64,000 bases of DNA from an uncultured Caulobacterales bacterium (GTDB taxonomy: Bacteria; Pseudomonadota; Alphaproteobacteria; Caulobacterales; Maricaulaceae). The stretch's first letter is position 1; every line of letters starts with the position of its first letter. Below are positions 20,288-30,896 of this stretch, piece by piece. The position numbers and the translations under genes were made by a program. The stretch spans positions 1 to 64,000 of the forward strand of contig CALFUN010000008.1 of assembly GCA_937929915.1 (NCBI GenBank), given 5' to 3'. The notes beneath the pieces are model-generated. The model had not been told where the DNA came from. It saw nothing but the letters and a program-made list of their open reading frames with translations, and did not search any database.

Positions 20288-20532
20288 TGGCAAAGCTATT
20301 GTTTTTTGGCCGCTTTAGTGATATTGCGCCTGCGCGTGATATAGATTTACCTGAATCTATCAAAGATAGCGATGCTTTGGTGGCATGGTTATCCAAAACA
20401 GACGCGGCTTTAGCGGCGCAATTTGCGCGCTCTGGTAACCGTATCGCGGTCAATAAAGTCATGATTAGTGAAAATGCGGCTATTACGAATAGCGACGAAA
20501 TTGCGTTTATGTCAGCTCTAAGCGGGGGATAA
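20287..20532 (+). CDS. moaD: Molybdopterin synthase small subunit MoaD
   Basis: 81 aa, beta-grasp, C-terminal ALSGG (GG terminus). Confidence 0.88.
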   Translation: MAKLLFFGRFSDIAPARDIDLPESIKDSDALVAWLSKTDAALAAQFARSGNRIAVNKVMISENAAITNSDEIAFMSALSGG

Positions 20533-20534
20533 TT

Positions 20535-20990
20535 GTGCGCGTAACGATCACAGATCAACCCTTTTCTCCAGAGGCTTTACACGCTAAATTTCGGCAAAGC
20601 TTAAGCGGCGATGTAGGAGCGATAGTTACGTTTATCGGTGTTGTGCGCGGCGCGGATGATAAAAACGCGCCGCAGAGTTTAACGCTCTCCCATTACCCTG
20701 ATTTTACCGAAAGTTTGATAGAAAATATGGGCAAAACAGCCATGGAGCGCTGGCCGATTGAGGCATGGCATATTACGCACCGCATTGGGACGATGGCCCC
20801 CAAAGATCCGATTGTTTTTGTGGCGACAGCGTCCAAACACCGCCGTGCTGCTTTTGAAGCGGCAGATTTCTTGATGGATTATCTGAAATCCGAAGCGCCA
20901 TTTTGGAAACAAGAAATGCGCGGCGGAACGCAAGACTGGATTGAACCGCGCGGGCAGGATATAAAAGATAAATCAAGGTGGGAGAGCTAA
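20535..20990 (+). CDS. moaE: Molybdopterin synthase catalytic subunit MoaE
   Basis: GAIVTFIGVVRG, HRIGTMAPKDPIVFVATASKHRRAAFEAADFLMDYLKSEAPFWKQE; GTG start. Confidence 0.93.
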   Translation: MRVTITDQPFSPEALHAKFRQSLSGDVGAIVTFIGVVRGADDKNAPQSLTLSHYPDFTESLIENMGKTAMERWPIEAWHITHRIGTMAPKDPIVFVATASKHRRAAFEAADFLMDYLKSEAPFWKQEMRGGTQDWIEPRGQDIKDKSRWES

Positions 20991-21521
20991 GTGATTGGGA
21001 TTGATGAAAATCGCGTGTTTAAAGCTGTTCGTATTGCTGTGCTAACTGTGTCAGATACGCGTATATTTGAAACTGATACATCAGGACAGCTTTTGCAAGA
21101 CCGCATTGAAGCGGCAGGACATATCTGCGCTGCGAGGCATATTATAACGGATGATAAGCTTGATATTCGCACTTTTGTGCAAAGCTGGATTGATGATGAT
21201 AGCATTGATGTTGTGATCTCGACTGGCGGCACAGGCTTGACAGGACGAGACGTCACCGTTGAAGCTATCGCGCCTTTATTGGATAAAGTCATAGACGGAT
21301 TTTCTGTCGTGTTTCATATGGAAAGTTTTAAGACAATCGGGCTGTCGACCTTGCAATCCCGAGCGATGGCAGGCCTCGCGAAAACGACATTTATTTTCTG
21401 CCTGCCAGGCTCTAATGGGGCTGTCAAAGATGGCTGGGATCGTGTGATTAAAGACCAGCTCGATAGTCGTCATCGCCCGTGTAATATGGCGGAGCTTATG
21501 CCGCGCCTTGATGAGAGATAG
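20991..21521 (+). CDS. moaB: Molybdenum cofactor biosynthesis protein MoaB/Mog
   Basis: [47 protein letters not shown] start. Confidence 0.9.
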   Translation: MIGIDENRVFKAVRIAVLTVSDTRIFETDTSGQLLQDRIEAAGHICAARHIITDDKLDIRTFVQSWIDDDSIDVVISTGGTGLTGRDVTVEAIAPLLDKVIDGFSVVFHMESFKTIGLSTLQSRAMAGLAKTTFIFCLPGSNGAVKDGWDRVIKDQLDSRHRPCNMAELMPRLDER

Positions 21522-21526
21522 CCGTT

Positions 21527-22000
21527 ATGAGCCAGCTAACCCATATTGACGAAACAGGCCGCGCCGCCATGGTGGATGTGTCTGATAAATCCGTGACGCC
21601 TCGGCGGGCTGTGGCAGAAGGATATGTCAAAATGTCTAGCGAGGCGCTGACTAAAGTTCGCTTGGATGAGAATAAGAAAGGCCATGTGCAAAGCGTGGCT
21701 GAACTGGCGGGTATTATGGGCGCGAAACATACAAGCACCCTTATCCCGCTCTGCCATCCTGTACCGCTATCTAAGGTGAATATACGTATAGAAATCGACG
21801 CAGATTTACCTGGCTTGCATGTTACGGCTGAGACGAAAACAACGGGGCAAACTGGCGTTGAAATGGAAGCTTTGACAGCCATATCCATTAGCTGCTTGAC
21901 GATTTACGATATGCTTAAGGCGGTAGATAAAGGCATGGTGATTGGGCAAGTGCGGCTGCTGGAAAAATCAGGCGGAAAATCGGGGACATGGAAAGCCTAA
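21527..22000 (+). CDS. moaC: Cyclic pyranopterin monophosphate synthase MoaC
   Basis: [69 protein letters not shown]. Confidence 0.95.
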   Translation: MSQLTHIDETGRAAMVDVSDKSVTPRRAVAEGYVKMSSEALTKVRLDENKKGHVQSVAELAGIMGAKHTSTLIPLCHPVPLSKVNIRIEIDADLPGLHVTAETKTTGQTGVEMEALTAISISCLTIYDMLKAVDKGMVIGQVRLLEKSGGKSGTWKA

Positions 22001-22067
22001 TTTAGGTTTATGCCGCCCACCTATATTGCCTAATTTATATTAGGATAACAGCTATTCTGGTGACAGA

Positions 22068-22115
22068 CTATATAAGTTACTGACCATATAAGTTAGAGGC
22101 CATATATTTGCATGA
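22068..22115. repeat. Three tandem 16-bp units upstream of the gsp operon
   Basis: ctatataagttactga / ccatataagttagagg / ccatatatttgcatga. Confidence 0.5.
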
Positions 22116-22379
22116 ATATAACTGATTTGCGTTAAATTTCGCCTAGGTGAATGATTGTTAATCCTTTCTGCTGTAATCTGACTGCCAAGAGCGGTATTAA
22201 TGGCTTGCTCGTTATAAACTCGTCATATTATTGTCTTACAAAGAGGCTGATACATCATGGGGTTTAGAGTGTAGCTGTCGGGTAATAAAAGGGCGTGACG
22301 ATTAAAATGAACATCCTAAAGTTAAAATGTGCATGAAAATTGCATTGAATCGATATGTGATGGCAAAAGGTGAGTATTT

Positions 22380-23186
22380 GTGAATGTTGCTAGGGTTATA
22401 ACAGGACTGCAAATTGTCTTGATAGGCTTAACAGCTTTATTGTGTGTGCGGGCAGTTATGCTGTTTGTGGCCCCGCAATCAGCTTGGACGCCTTTACCGA
22501 CAGCCTCCCTTGAACAATCTGCGCCAAATGTGCCGAGTGCAAGAGGTGTTGTAGGGACGATTGATACAAGTTTTGACCCGTTTTACCGTAGCGCTGCAAT
22601 CACCGCGTCACTTCCCAATAATCTGGGGGAAGATGCGCCTGAAACCAGTCTAGATTTGACGCTAAAAGGGCGTATTTCAGGTAAAAAAGGCACAGCCACA
22701 TTACGGAAACCTGATGGCCAGCAAGAAAGCTTTCAGGTTGGTGATGAAATTCTACCAGGTGTGACCTTAGAAGCGGTGAACGCCGAATATATTGTTATCT
22801 CTCAAGAAGGGCGGCTTGAGCGCCTAACATTTGAAAAGGGCGAGGCGGAAGGTTTGCGCCAAATTGAAACACCTGATGCAACGCCGCCATCTCCAGTGCA
22901 GAATAATTATACGTCAAACCCACTTTTAAATTCGATTAATTTTACGCCCGAACGTGTGAATGATCAAATTACTGGGTATAAAATTTCACCAAAACAAGCT
23001 GGGTTAGAGACAGGCTTATTAGGGCTGCAAGACGGCGACATCATTACAAGTATTGGCCGCGTAGGCTTGCAAGATGAAGATATTGATCTCGGGGCTGTCT
23101 TAAACAGCTTGCAAAACCGCCGTTCCACGACGGTAGAGCTTATCCGAAATGGCCAAACCATTAGTGTAAAAGTTGGAAATCCATGA
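22380..23186 (+). CDS. gspC: Type II secretion system protein GspC
   Basis: Short cytoplasmic N-terminus plus TM, LDLTLKGRISGKKGTATL homology region, C-terminal PDZ-like domain; first gene of gspC-N order; GTG start. Confidence 0.85.
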   Translation: MNVARVITGLQIVLIGLTALLCVRAVMLFVAPQSAWTPLPTASLEQSAPNVPSARGVVGTIDTSFDPFYRSAAITASLPNNLGEDAPETSLDLTLKGRISGKKGTATLRKPDGQQESFQVGDEILPGVTLEAVNAEYIVISQEGRLERLTFEKGEAEGLRQIETPDATPPSPVQNNYTSNPLLNSINFTPERVNDQITGYKISPKQAGLETGLLGLQDGDIITSIGRVGLQDEDIDLGAVLNSLQNRRSTTVELIRNGQTISVKVGNP

Positions 23187-25081
23187 AAACAATAATGAAA
23201 AAAACAATGAAAACAATATTGGCAACAGCCTGTCTGACATCAGCTCTAAGTGCTGCGTTGCCAGCCTGCACTGCCTTTGCGCAAGAGACGCATGTTATTA
23301 CAATGCAACAATCTGATATTCGTTCATTTATTGACGATGTTGCGATTGTAACCGGTAAAACATTTCTGGTGGATCAACGTGTAAATGGCCAAGTGACAAT
23401 CTCTTCGGAGCAGTCCTTGACAAAAGCCGAAGTCTTCATGGTGTTTAAAGATGTGATGCGCGTACATGGCTATGCCGTCACACGCACAGCGACGGGGGAT
23501 TATCGTATTGGCCTGCTGCAAGGGGCGGCGGCAGATGCGCCTTTTGTGAATGTTGAAGGCGCCGCGGGTGCATTTGCGACCACGACAATACGCCTGAAAT
23601 ATGCAGATGCAGCTGAGGCTGCGCGCCTCATAAAGCCTGCTTTACATCCGCAAGGCGTCTTAACAGCAAACCCCAATGGTTCATTAATTGTCATTACAGA
23701 CTTTCCTGAAAATATCCGCAAAGCGCGCGAGATTGTCAAAGCTTTAGATACGGATAACCGCATTGTACAAACGGTTCAGCTTGCGCATATGCGCGCGATT
23801 GATGCTGAAGATGCTATGAGGTCATTGGGCGGGGCGCAGCCAAAGTACAAAGTGATTGCTGTGCCGGGCGCCAATAGCCTTGTTTTGGAAGGTGAGGCTG
23901 CAGAAATTTCACGCCTTGTGCCTATTTTGCGGCAAATGGATGTCCCATCTGCGATTACGCGCGGCCCTGTCAGTGTTGTGCCATTGCGATTTGCAGATGG
24001 TGCGTCTGTGATTGAGATTTTGACAACCCTACTTCCAGCCTATGTGCGGGAGGGCGATGCGCCGCCAAGTGTGGCCTATGAGCCCAGTAGTAATACAATC
24101 ATTATTAGCGCATCGCCAGACACGCAAGAGGCGCTCGAAACGGTTATTCGGCAACTTGATCAACGCCGCCCGCAAGTGCTTGTCGAAGCTATGGTGGTTG
24201 AGATTTCCGACACGGCGGCAAAAGCGCTCGGTGTTGAATTTGCGATTGGCGGGGCCAATGGTAATGCTGTACCATTTTTAGGTACGAATTTTGAGCAGCA
24301 ACCCGGAAATGTTTTAGCTCTCACAGGCGCGCTTGTGGCGGAACAAGCGGGATTTGATACAGGGCCTGCGCAAGCGGCGGCAGTCAATGCGCTTTTAGGT
24401 TTGCCAGGAACTGTGTTGGGAGTTGGTGTGGGTAATGATGATGGATTTTTCTCTGTCATCGCAAATGCGATTGAAACAGATGAAAATTCAAATATTCTCT
24501 CTACGCCATTTGTCACAACATTAGATAATGAGCCCGCCTCATTCCTCGTCGGTCAAGAAATCCCTATCGCAACGGGTGAAAGTCTTGGGCAAGATAATCT
24601 CAATGCGTTTCGAACATTTGATCGCCAAGAAATCGGAATCAAGCTCGATGTGTTGCCGCAAATTAGCGAAGGCGATGTCATTCGTTTAGAGATTAAACAA
24701 GAGGTTTCGTCTGTGGCAGGGGCTTTAACAACGCTTGCGCAGGATTTTGTGACCAATACGCGCGAGATTGAAACAACGGTACTGGCTAATGATCGCGAGA
24801 TTATTGTCTTGGGCGGTTTAATCCAAGATGATGAGCAGATCGAGTTTGAAAAAGTACCTTTACTCGGCGATGCGCCAATCATTGGGAATTTGTTTCGGAG
24901 CGAAAGTACCTCTCGCGTTCGTACGAACCTAATGGTGTTTTTACGCCCAACGATTATCCGCAACGGCGCTGATGCAAGGCCGTTAACTCAAGAGCGTCTG
25001 CGGTATTTACGCGATGAAGATTTACGCCAAACGGGCCGTAGTTTTTCAAAAATTGATCCTTTCATCGAGCAGGAGCCATAA
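23183..25081 (+). CDS. gspD: Type II secretion system secretin GspD
   Basis: N-domains plus secretin domain (VLVEAMVVEISDTAAKALGVEF, EIGIKLDVLPQISEGDVIRLEIKQEVSS, ETTVLANDREIIVLGGLIQDDEQ, VPLLGDAPIIGNLFRSES). Confidence 0.96.
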   Translation: MKTIMKKTMKTILATACLTSALSAALPACTAFAQETHVITMQQSDIRSFIDDVAIVTGKTFLVDQRVNGQVTISSEQSLTKAEVFMVFKDVMRVHGYAVTRTATGDYRIGLLQGAAADAPFVNVEGAAGAFATTTIRLKYADAAEAARLIKPALHPQGVLTANPNGSLIVITDFPENIRKAREIVKALDTDNRIVQTVQLAHMRAIDAEDAMRSLGGAQPKYKVIAVPGANSLVLEGEAAEISRLVPILRQMDVPSAITRGPVSVVPLRFADGASVIEILTTLLPAYVREGDAPPSVAYEPSSNTIIISASPDTQEALETVIRQLDQRRPQVLVEAMVVEISDTAAKALGVEFAIGGANGNAVPFLGTNFEQQPGNVLALTGALVAEQAGFDTGPAQAAAVNALLGLPGTVLGVGVGNDDGFFSVIANAIETDENSNILSTPFVTTLDNEPASFLVGQEIPIATGESLGQDNLNAFRTFDRQEIGIKLDVLPQISEGDVIRLEIKQEVSSVAGALTTLAQDFVTNTREIETTVLANDREIIVLGGLIQDDEQIEFEKVPLLGDAPIIGNLFRSESTSRVRTNLMVFLRPTIIRNGADARPLTQERLRYLRDEDLRQTGRSFSKIDPFIEQEP

Positions 25082-25087
25082 GCTTAT

Positions 25088-26602
25088 ATGCGCAGCCCTT
25101 CTGACATACCCCTTGATAAATTATCCTATAGTTTTGCGCGTCAACATGGGGTCATAACGCATATGGTTGACGATGCGGCTGTGTTGGTTCGGCGGGCAGA
25201 TACGCCGCTTGAGGCCTGCCTTGAGGCGCGCCGTATCGCAGGGCGGCCATTAGAGATGAAAGAGGTTACGGGGTCAGAATTTGAAGCGATATTGGCCCAA
25301 ACTTACGCGCATGGCGATTTAACAGAGACGGCTGCCGATGCACTAGATGGCCCCGAAGACTTAATGGCTTTGGCTGATAATCTACCGCGCAGTTCAGACT
25401 TGCTTGATAGTGATGATGATGCGCCTGTTATCAAATTAATTAACGGAATTTTACAAGAAGCGATTAAGACACGCGCCTCCGATATTCATATTGAACCTTA
25501 TGAAAACCGGCTGGCTGTGCGTTTTCGAATTGATGGGGCTTTGCGAGATATGCTTTCTTTATCCTCGCGCCTATCATCTACATTAGTGTCGCGTGTCAAA
25601 GTGATGGCGCAGCTTGATATTGCTAAAAAACGTATCCCTCAAGATGGCCGTTTTTCTTTAAACCTTGGGCAGCGCGCCGTAGATGTGCGGGTGTCAACAT
25701 TGCCTTCGCAGTATGGCGAACGCGTTGTGATGCGGATTTTGGAAAAGACAAGCTCGCTGATGAACCTGTCTGATTTGGGCATGGATGATGGCGAATTAGA
25801 GGCCTTCCAAATAAGCCTGAAAAAACCTAATGGTATTATTCTGGTAACAGGGCCGACAGGCTCGGGTAAAACAACTACACTTTATGCTGCGGTTAGCGGT
25901 CTAAATGACGGGACACGTAATATTCTTACCGTTGAAGATCCTGTTGAATATGCGCTTGACGGGATTGGCCAAACGCAAGTGAATAGCCAAGTTGGGATGA
26001 GCTTTGCAGCGGGCCTTCGCGCAATTTTACGCCAAGACCCAGATGTGGTGATGGTCGGGGAAATTCGCGACCCAGAAACGGCTGAGATAGCTGTGCAAGC
26101 CTCTTTAACGGGGCATTTGGTTTTATCAACGGTGCATACGAATTCTGCGATTGGAGCAATTACGCGCTTGCGCGATATGGGCGTGGAGCCTTTCTTATTG
26201 GCCTCGACAGTCACAGGTATTGTTGCCCAACGCCTTGTTCGCCGTCTTTGCACAGATTGTAAAATACCTTATACGCCGACCCGCCGCGAGCTTGATGACC
26301 TTGCGATTAAAGTCAAACCCAAGCAGCCATTCTATAAAGCGCAAGGCTGTGCGAGCTGCCATAATATTGGCTATATTGGACGGTTGGGACTGTATGAGAT
26401 TATTGTGATGGATGATAAGATGCGTAATATGATCCATGATAATGCCCCTGAAACCGACTTATCGGCCCATGCGTTTAAAACGCGGCGTACCTTACTGCAA
26501 TCTGGCGCAGCTCATGTTATGTCTGGGGCGACAAGCGTAGAAGATGTGCTGCGGGTCTGCCGCGCTAATCGGGGGGAGGAGGCCCTCAGTGGAGACATTT
26601 GA
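25088..26602 (+). CDS. gspE: Type II secretion ATPase GspE
   Basis: Walker A GPTGSGKTTTLY, RQDPDVVMVGEIRDPETAEIAVQASLTGH, CTDC...CASC zinc motif. Confidence 0.97.
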   Translation: MRSPSDIPLDKLSYSFARQHGVITHMVDDAAVLVRRADTPLEACLEARRIAGRPLEMKEVTGSEFEAILAQTYAHGDLTETAADALDGPEDLMALADNLPRSSDLLDSDDDAPVIKLINGILQEAIKTRASDIHIEPYENRLAVRFRIDGALRDMLSLSSRLSSTLVSRVKVMAQLDIAKKRIPQDGRFSLNLGQRAVDVRVSTLPSQYGERVVMRILEKTSSLMNLSDLGMDDGELEAFQISLKKPNGIILVTGPTGSGKTTTLYAAVSGLNDGTRNILTVEDPVEYALDGIGQTQVNSQVGMSFAAGLRAILRQDPDVVMVGEIRDPETAEIAVQASLTGHLVLSTVHTNSAIGAITRLRDMGVEPFLLASTVTGIVAQRLVRRLCTDCKIPYTPTRRELDDLAIKVKPKQPFYKAQGCASCHNIGYIGRLGLYEIIVMDDKMRNMIHDNAPETDLSAHAFKTRRTLLQSGAAHVMSGATSVEDVLRVCRANRGEEALSGDI

Positions 26603-27794
26603 TTATGCAGCCATAGATAAAGCTGGCAAGCGTCAAAACGGCTCTATCGCTGCGACAAATTCTAGAGAAGCGCGCGACCTTTTGCGCGGACGTTCGCTCA
26701 CGCCGATTGAATTGCGCGCTGCCAAAACGCATTCTAAAACGCAATTCCAATTTGAAAAAAAGACAAGCCATAAACAGCTCACACAGGCCACACGGCAGCT
26801 CGCGATTTTAATCGATGCCTCCACACCTATTGAGGAAGCTCTCAAAGTCACAGCTTTACAGTTTGAGCGTAGCTCTATGCGGCAAATCTTGCTCGATATT
26901 CGGTCGAGTGTTTTGGAAGGCTCGCGCCTGTCTACGGCTATGTCAGCCCATGCAAAAACCTTTTCATCGCTTTACACGGCGATGGTCGCGTCTGGCGAAA
27001 AATCAGGACGGCTTGCATCGGTCTTAGAGCGTCTTGCACTAGATCTTGAGGCAGCCCAAAAAATCCGGCGTAAAATTTTAGCTGCGACAGTCTACCCGAT
27101 GGTTTTAACCGTGGTTGCATTGGGGGTTGTAACGATTTTAATGGTCGCCGTTGTGCCCAAAGTTGTCGCGCAATTTGACAGTTTTGGTCAAGATTTGCCG
27201 CTTTTGACCAAAGGCGTAATCGCGGTGTCAGATGGACTTAAAGCTTACGGATTAATGGCTTTGGCTATATTTATTGCGAGTATTTTTGGGTTCAGGCAAG
27301 CGCTTAAAAAAGATGCCTTTCGGCGTAAATGGCATCAGTTTTTATTGAAATTGCCGTTGGTTGGTCGTCTTATTCGAGATTTAAATGCAGCGCGGTTTGC
27401 GCGAACTATGGCAGGGCTGATTCAAAGCGGTACGCCGTCACTGGCTGCGATGGAAACATCGCAATATACGCTTAAGAACCTGATTATGCGCGATGCGGCG
27501 ATCAAGGCGGCGAGCTATGTACGCGAAGGCAGTCCCATGAGCGGGGCGCTTAAGCGAACGAAGGTTTTCCCGCCATTAGTGACGCAGATGGTGGCTGGCG
27601 GAGAAACGGGCGGGGATGTCGGGCTTATGTTCTCGAAATCAGCCGATTATCTTGAAGATGAGTTTGAAAGTGCAACATCTGTCTTTATGAGTTTGCTCGA
27701 ACCGCTTATAATCATATTACTGAGTATTGTTGTTTTGTTGATTATTGGCGCGATCTTTCTGCCAATTTTACGCCTCAATACGCTTGTTTTATAG
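26589..27794 (+). CDS. gspF: Type II secretion inner-membrane protein GspF
   Basis: VETFDYAAIDKAGKRQNGSIAA from GTG 26589 (overlaps gspE); GspF duplicated TM domains, GGETGGDVGLMFSKSADYLE. Confidence 0.95.
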   Translation: METFDYAAIDKAGKRQNGSIAATNSREARDLLRGRSLTPIELRAAKTHSKTQFQFEKKTSHKQLTQATRQLAILIDASTPIEEALKVTALQFERSSMRQILLDIRSSVLEGSRLSTAMSAHAKTFSSLYTAMVASGEKSGRLASVLERLALDLEAAQKIRRKILAATVYPMVLTVVALGVVTILMVAVVPKVVAQFDSFGQDLPLLTKGVIAVSDGLKAYGLMALAIFIASIFGFRQALKKDAFRRKWHQFLLKLPLVGRLIRDLNAARFARTMAGLIQSGTPSLAAMETSQYTLKNLIMRDAAIKAASYVREGSPMSGALKRTKVFPPLVTQMVAGGETGGDVGLMFSKSADYLEDEFESATSVFMSLLEPLIIILLSIVVLLIIGAIFLPILRLNTLVL

Positions 27795-27797
27795 GAG

Positions 27798-28253
27798 ATG
27801 GATATGTCCATAAAAAAGACAAAAAAAGAATTATATGAAGCGGGGTTTACCCTTGTCGAGGTCATGGTTGTGATGGTGATTATTGGCTTGCTGACGACAT
27901 TTGTTGTCCTCAATATTACGCCTGCGCGTGATACAGCCAATGTTACAAAAGCGCAGGGTGATATTCGCATTATTGAACAAGCCTTAGAAATGTACCGTCT
28001 TGATATGCTCGATTACCCGCCACAAACGGCTGGGTTAACCGCGCTGCGAACTGTGCCAACAGGTGTTTTAAACGCAGAGCGTTATCGCCAAGGTGGTTAT
28101 GTGCGCAATTTACCCAAAGACCCGTGGGGCCGTGATTATGTTTACCGCTATCCTGGGCAAAATGCGATTGTTGATGTGTTTTCATATGGAGCGGACGGCG
28201 AAGAAGGCGGCGAAGGTTTGGCCGCAGATGTTGTGAATTGGGCCGTTGAGTAA
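27798..28253 (+). CDS. gspG: Major pseudopilin GspG
   Basis: EAGFTLVEVMVVMVIIGLL prepilin motif; DPWGRDYVYRYPG. Confidence 0.97.
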   Translation: MDMSIKKTKKELYEAGFTLVEVMVVMVIIGLLTTFVVLNITPARDTANVTKAQGDIRIIEQALEMYRLDMLDYPPQTAGLTALRTVPTGVLNAERYRQGGYVRNLPKDPWGRDYVYRYPGQNAIVDVFSYGADGEEGGEGLAADVVNWAVE

Positions 28254-28754
28254 TTGGAGCTTCGCTCGGACATAAATTTTGCACGCGCCAAATATATGCG
28301 GCGTGAGGGCGGTTTTACCCTCATTGAGATGATGATGGTGCTGCTTATCATTGGTCTTATGTCTACGGCTGTATTGCTTACAATTCCTGATAAAAAACCT
28401 GTGGCACAAAATTTTACAGATGATCTTGTGCGAGATTTAAATCTTGCGGCACAGACAAGCCTGATTTCGGGACAACCCTCAGGGCTTGGCTTAACGCGCG
28501 ACGGTTATATTATTTATAATTTTCAAGATGAAGTTTGGCGGCAAAGCGATCAAAAAAACTGGCCTGAAAATGTGTCTGTCAGATTTGAAAAAGATCGCCG
28601 CCGTTTGGAATTACCGCGTAAAGCTTTACCGATTATTATATTTGAGCCTACGGGACAATCTGATATTTTCAGGCTGACATTGCGCCAAAATAACCTCAGC
28701 TTTGATCTATATAGCGATGGTGATGGCCGTATTAAACATGGTGCGCCGTCATGA
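28254..28754 (+). CDS. gspH: Pseudopilin GspH
   Basis: REGGFTLIEMMMVLLIIGLMSTAVLL; start may be TTG 28254 or ATG 28296. Confidence 0.92.
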   Translation: MELRSDINFARAKYMRREGGFTLIEMMMVLLIIGLMSTAVLLTIPDKKPVAQNFTDDLVRDLNLAAQTSLISGQPSGLGLTRDGYIIYNFQDEVWRQSDQKNWPENVSVRFEKDRRRLELPRKALPIIIFEPTGQSDIFRLTLRQNNLSFDLYSDGDGRIKHGAPS

Positions 28755-29203
28755 GCGTTATGTTTAAAGGGCCGAACCGTAAAACCGAGGCGGGTTTTAC
28801 GCTCATTGAAGTTTTGGCGGCTTTACTGATTTTTAGCCTAGCGATCATTGGCTTGTCGCAAGCTGGGTCGCAAAGCGCAAGAGCCGTATCAGCGCTTGAT
28901 TCAAAAATGCTCGCAGCTATTGCCGCGGATAACCAATTAATTCTAGCGCGCGCGCGCGGCATTGAAACAGGTATCATGGAGGGCGAAACCTCGCAGCTCT
29001 CACGGCCATTTCGTTACAGTGTGGAAACGCGGCCAACAGACATTCCGCGCCTTTTTCAAATTACCGTCAAAGTGAGTGAGTTAAAGAGTTCTCAAGTCCT
29101 TGAACAACGTATTGGCTTTAAACGTGAAATTGTCCCGCAAGAGACTATATCGTCAAATGATATACCGCCAAATGACATACCACCCGAAGATGAGGTGCCG
29201 TAA
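28751..29203 (+). CDS. gspI: Pseudopilin GspI
   Basis: EAGFTLIEVLAALLIFSLAIIGLSQAGS. Confidence 0.94.
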   Translation: MSVMFKGPNRKTEAGFTLIEVLAALLIFSLAIIGLSQAGSQSARAVSALDSKMLAAIAADNQLILARARGIETGIMEGETSQLSRPFRYSVETRPTDIPRLFQITVKVSELKSSQVLEQRIGFKREIVPQETISSNDIPPNDIPPEDEVP

Positions 29204-29826
29204 TGTTTGCAGCGCATAGTATATTTAAAGTACAAAAGGCATCCAAAGATTTGGGTTTCACGCTTGTTGAAATGCTCATTGCGCTGTTTATTTTTGCAAT
29301 TATTTCGGCTGGCACAATGTCGGTTTTGACAACCAGTTTGCGCGGTAAAGCGCAAATGGATGAGCGTATCTTAGATATACAAAATATTGAAACTATGCGG
29401 GCTTTAATTAAATCGGATATGAGTAATGTCATTTTGCGGCCTGCGCGTGATATTTTAGGCAGTGAGGCGCTTTATACATTATCTGGCGGGGTGACAGATT
29501 TGATGAGTTTCACGCGTGGTGGCCGGGCCAATCCTGGTGGGCTGGAGCCGCGCAGTGATATGCAGCGCGTGACATATTTGTTTGAAGATGGACAGCTTAT
29601 CCGCCGTCATCTAGCCCATGAAAACCCTGCGCCCAACACGCCTGAATTTGACCGTGTCATGATTTCAGGTTTGAAATCGGCGACTATGAAATTTGTTGGC
29701 CCTGATACTGAAAGCTCCCAGATATTTGTCGAACCTTACACAACTTCCCCCGTGAAGGCGGTGAAACTAAACCTTGTTTTTATCAATGGTGATGTACTTG
29801 AACAATATTTCGAGCTTGGCTTATGA
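29203..29826 (+). CDS. gspJ: Pseudopilin GspJ
   Basis: LGFTLVEMLIALFIFAIISAGTMSVL; 1-nt overlap with gspI. Confidence 0.94.
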   Translation: MFAAHSIFKVQKASKDLGFTLVEMLIALFIFAIISAGTMSVLTTSLRGKAQMDERILDIQNIETMRALIKSDMSNVILRPARDILGSEALYTLSGGVTDLMSFTRGGRANPGGLEPRSDMQRVTYLFEDGQLIRRHLAHENPAPNTPEFDRVMISGLKSATMKFVGPDTESSQIFVEPYTTSPVKAVKLNLVFINGDVLEQYFELGL

Positions 29827-30857
29827 TAGGTAAGTTATACGATAAAAAGCGCGAAAGCGGAGCTGTTTTGCTCACAACGCTTTTGATTATGACGCTCATG
29901 GCGGTTTTGTCTGTCGCGCTTATAGAAGATATTCGCTTTGCGGTTAAACGTGCATCTAGCACCCAAGCTTATGCGCAAGCTGATTGGTATGCTGTGAGTG
30001 CCGAAGATTTTGCGGTGACATACCTTGCCAGCGAATTTGCTGATCTGGGGCCAACGGAAATCAATGAGAAATTAAATAATATTGCGCCTGTTATTATCCC
30101 TATTGATGGCGGTGTCTTAACTCTAACTGTGCGCGATGGGAGTCACTGCTTCTCGCTATCGCGCCTTGTTGATGCGCCCGCACGCAATGAATTTGAAGAT
30201 TTATTAACAGGGGTTGGCGTCAATAGTTTTGAAGCTCGTAGTATTTCATTTGCGACCCTAGATTGGATTGATGAGGATAGCCAGCTTAGTTCAAATGGCG
30301 CGGAGGATTTCACATATCTTGTGCGTGACCCTGCTTATCGTACGGCAAATACGTTTTTTACCAGTGTGATGGAATTACGCGCTGTTAAAGGCGTGGATGA
30401 GGAGATTTATCAATCTATTCGACCCTTTCTTTGCGCGCGGCCTGACGGCGAGACTGGCGGGCTTAATGTGAATACGATGACGAATGCGCATCTGCCTTTG
30501 CTGGCCGCTTCGCTTGGCGGCGGGCTTGAAAATGAGCAACGCGCGCAGTCGTTAATTTTAAACCGTCCGCCGCAAGGCTACCAAGACCCAACAGATGTGC
30601 TTGGAAATGTAGATGATGAACAAGGCATTCCAGAAGGCGTAAATCTTGAAAATATTATCCTTGCACCCAGTCATATTTGGGTAGAAGTTGATATTCGCTA
30701 CCAAAATGCGCGGCGTGTCGTGTCAATGGAATTTGCTGTTGATAATACAGATGTAAGGCGGATTTCGCGCTACATGGGTGCAGAAGCCAGACGGCCTATC
30801 GTTAAAGCAGAAAACGGGATTACTACGCCGCGTGATCGTTTAAACGGCCGTAATTAA
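29823..30857 (+). CDS. gspK: Minor pseudopilin GspK
   Basis: ESGAVLLTTLLIMTLMAVLSVALIEDI N-terminus; CFSLSRLV; position after gspJ. Confidence 0.93.
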   Translation: MIGKLYDKKRESGAVLLTTLLIMTLMAVLSVALIEDIRFAVKRASSTQAYAQADWYAVSAEDFAVTYLASEFADLGPTEINEKLNNIAPVIIPIDGGVLTLTVRDGSHCFSLSRLVDAPARNEFEDLLTGVGVNSFEARSISFATLDWIDEDSQLSSNGAEDFTYLVRDPAYRTANTFFTSVMELRAVKGVDEEIYQSIRPFLCARPDGETGGLNVNTMTNAHLPLLAASLGGGLENEQRAQSLILNRPPQGYQDPTDVLGNVDDEQGIPEGVNLENIILAPSHIWVEVDIRYQNARRVVSMEFAVDNTDVRRISRYMGAEARRPIVKAENGITTPRDRLNGRN

Positions 30858-30896
30858 ATATAAATATTTAAATATAGATATTAAGAAGAGACAAGA

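Noticed and set aside
23183-23221. Triple ATGAAAACAAT-like repeat at the gspD start
   Set aside because: Probably a Lys/Met/Thr-rich signal-peptide n-region with alternative starts rather than a functional repeat.
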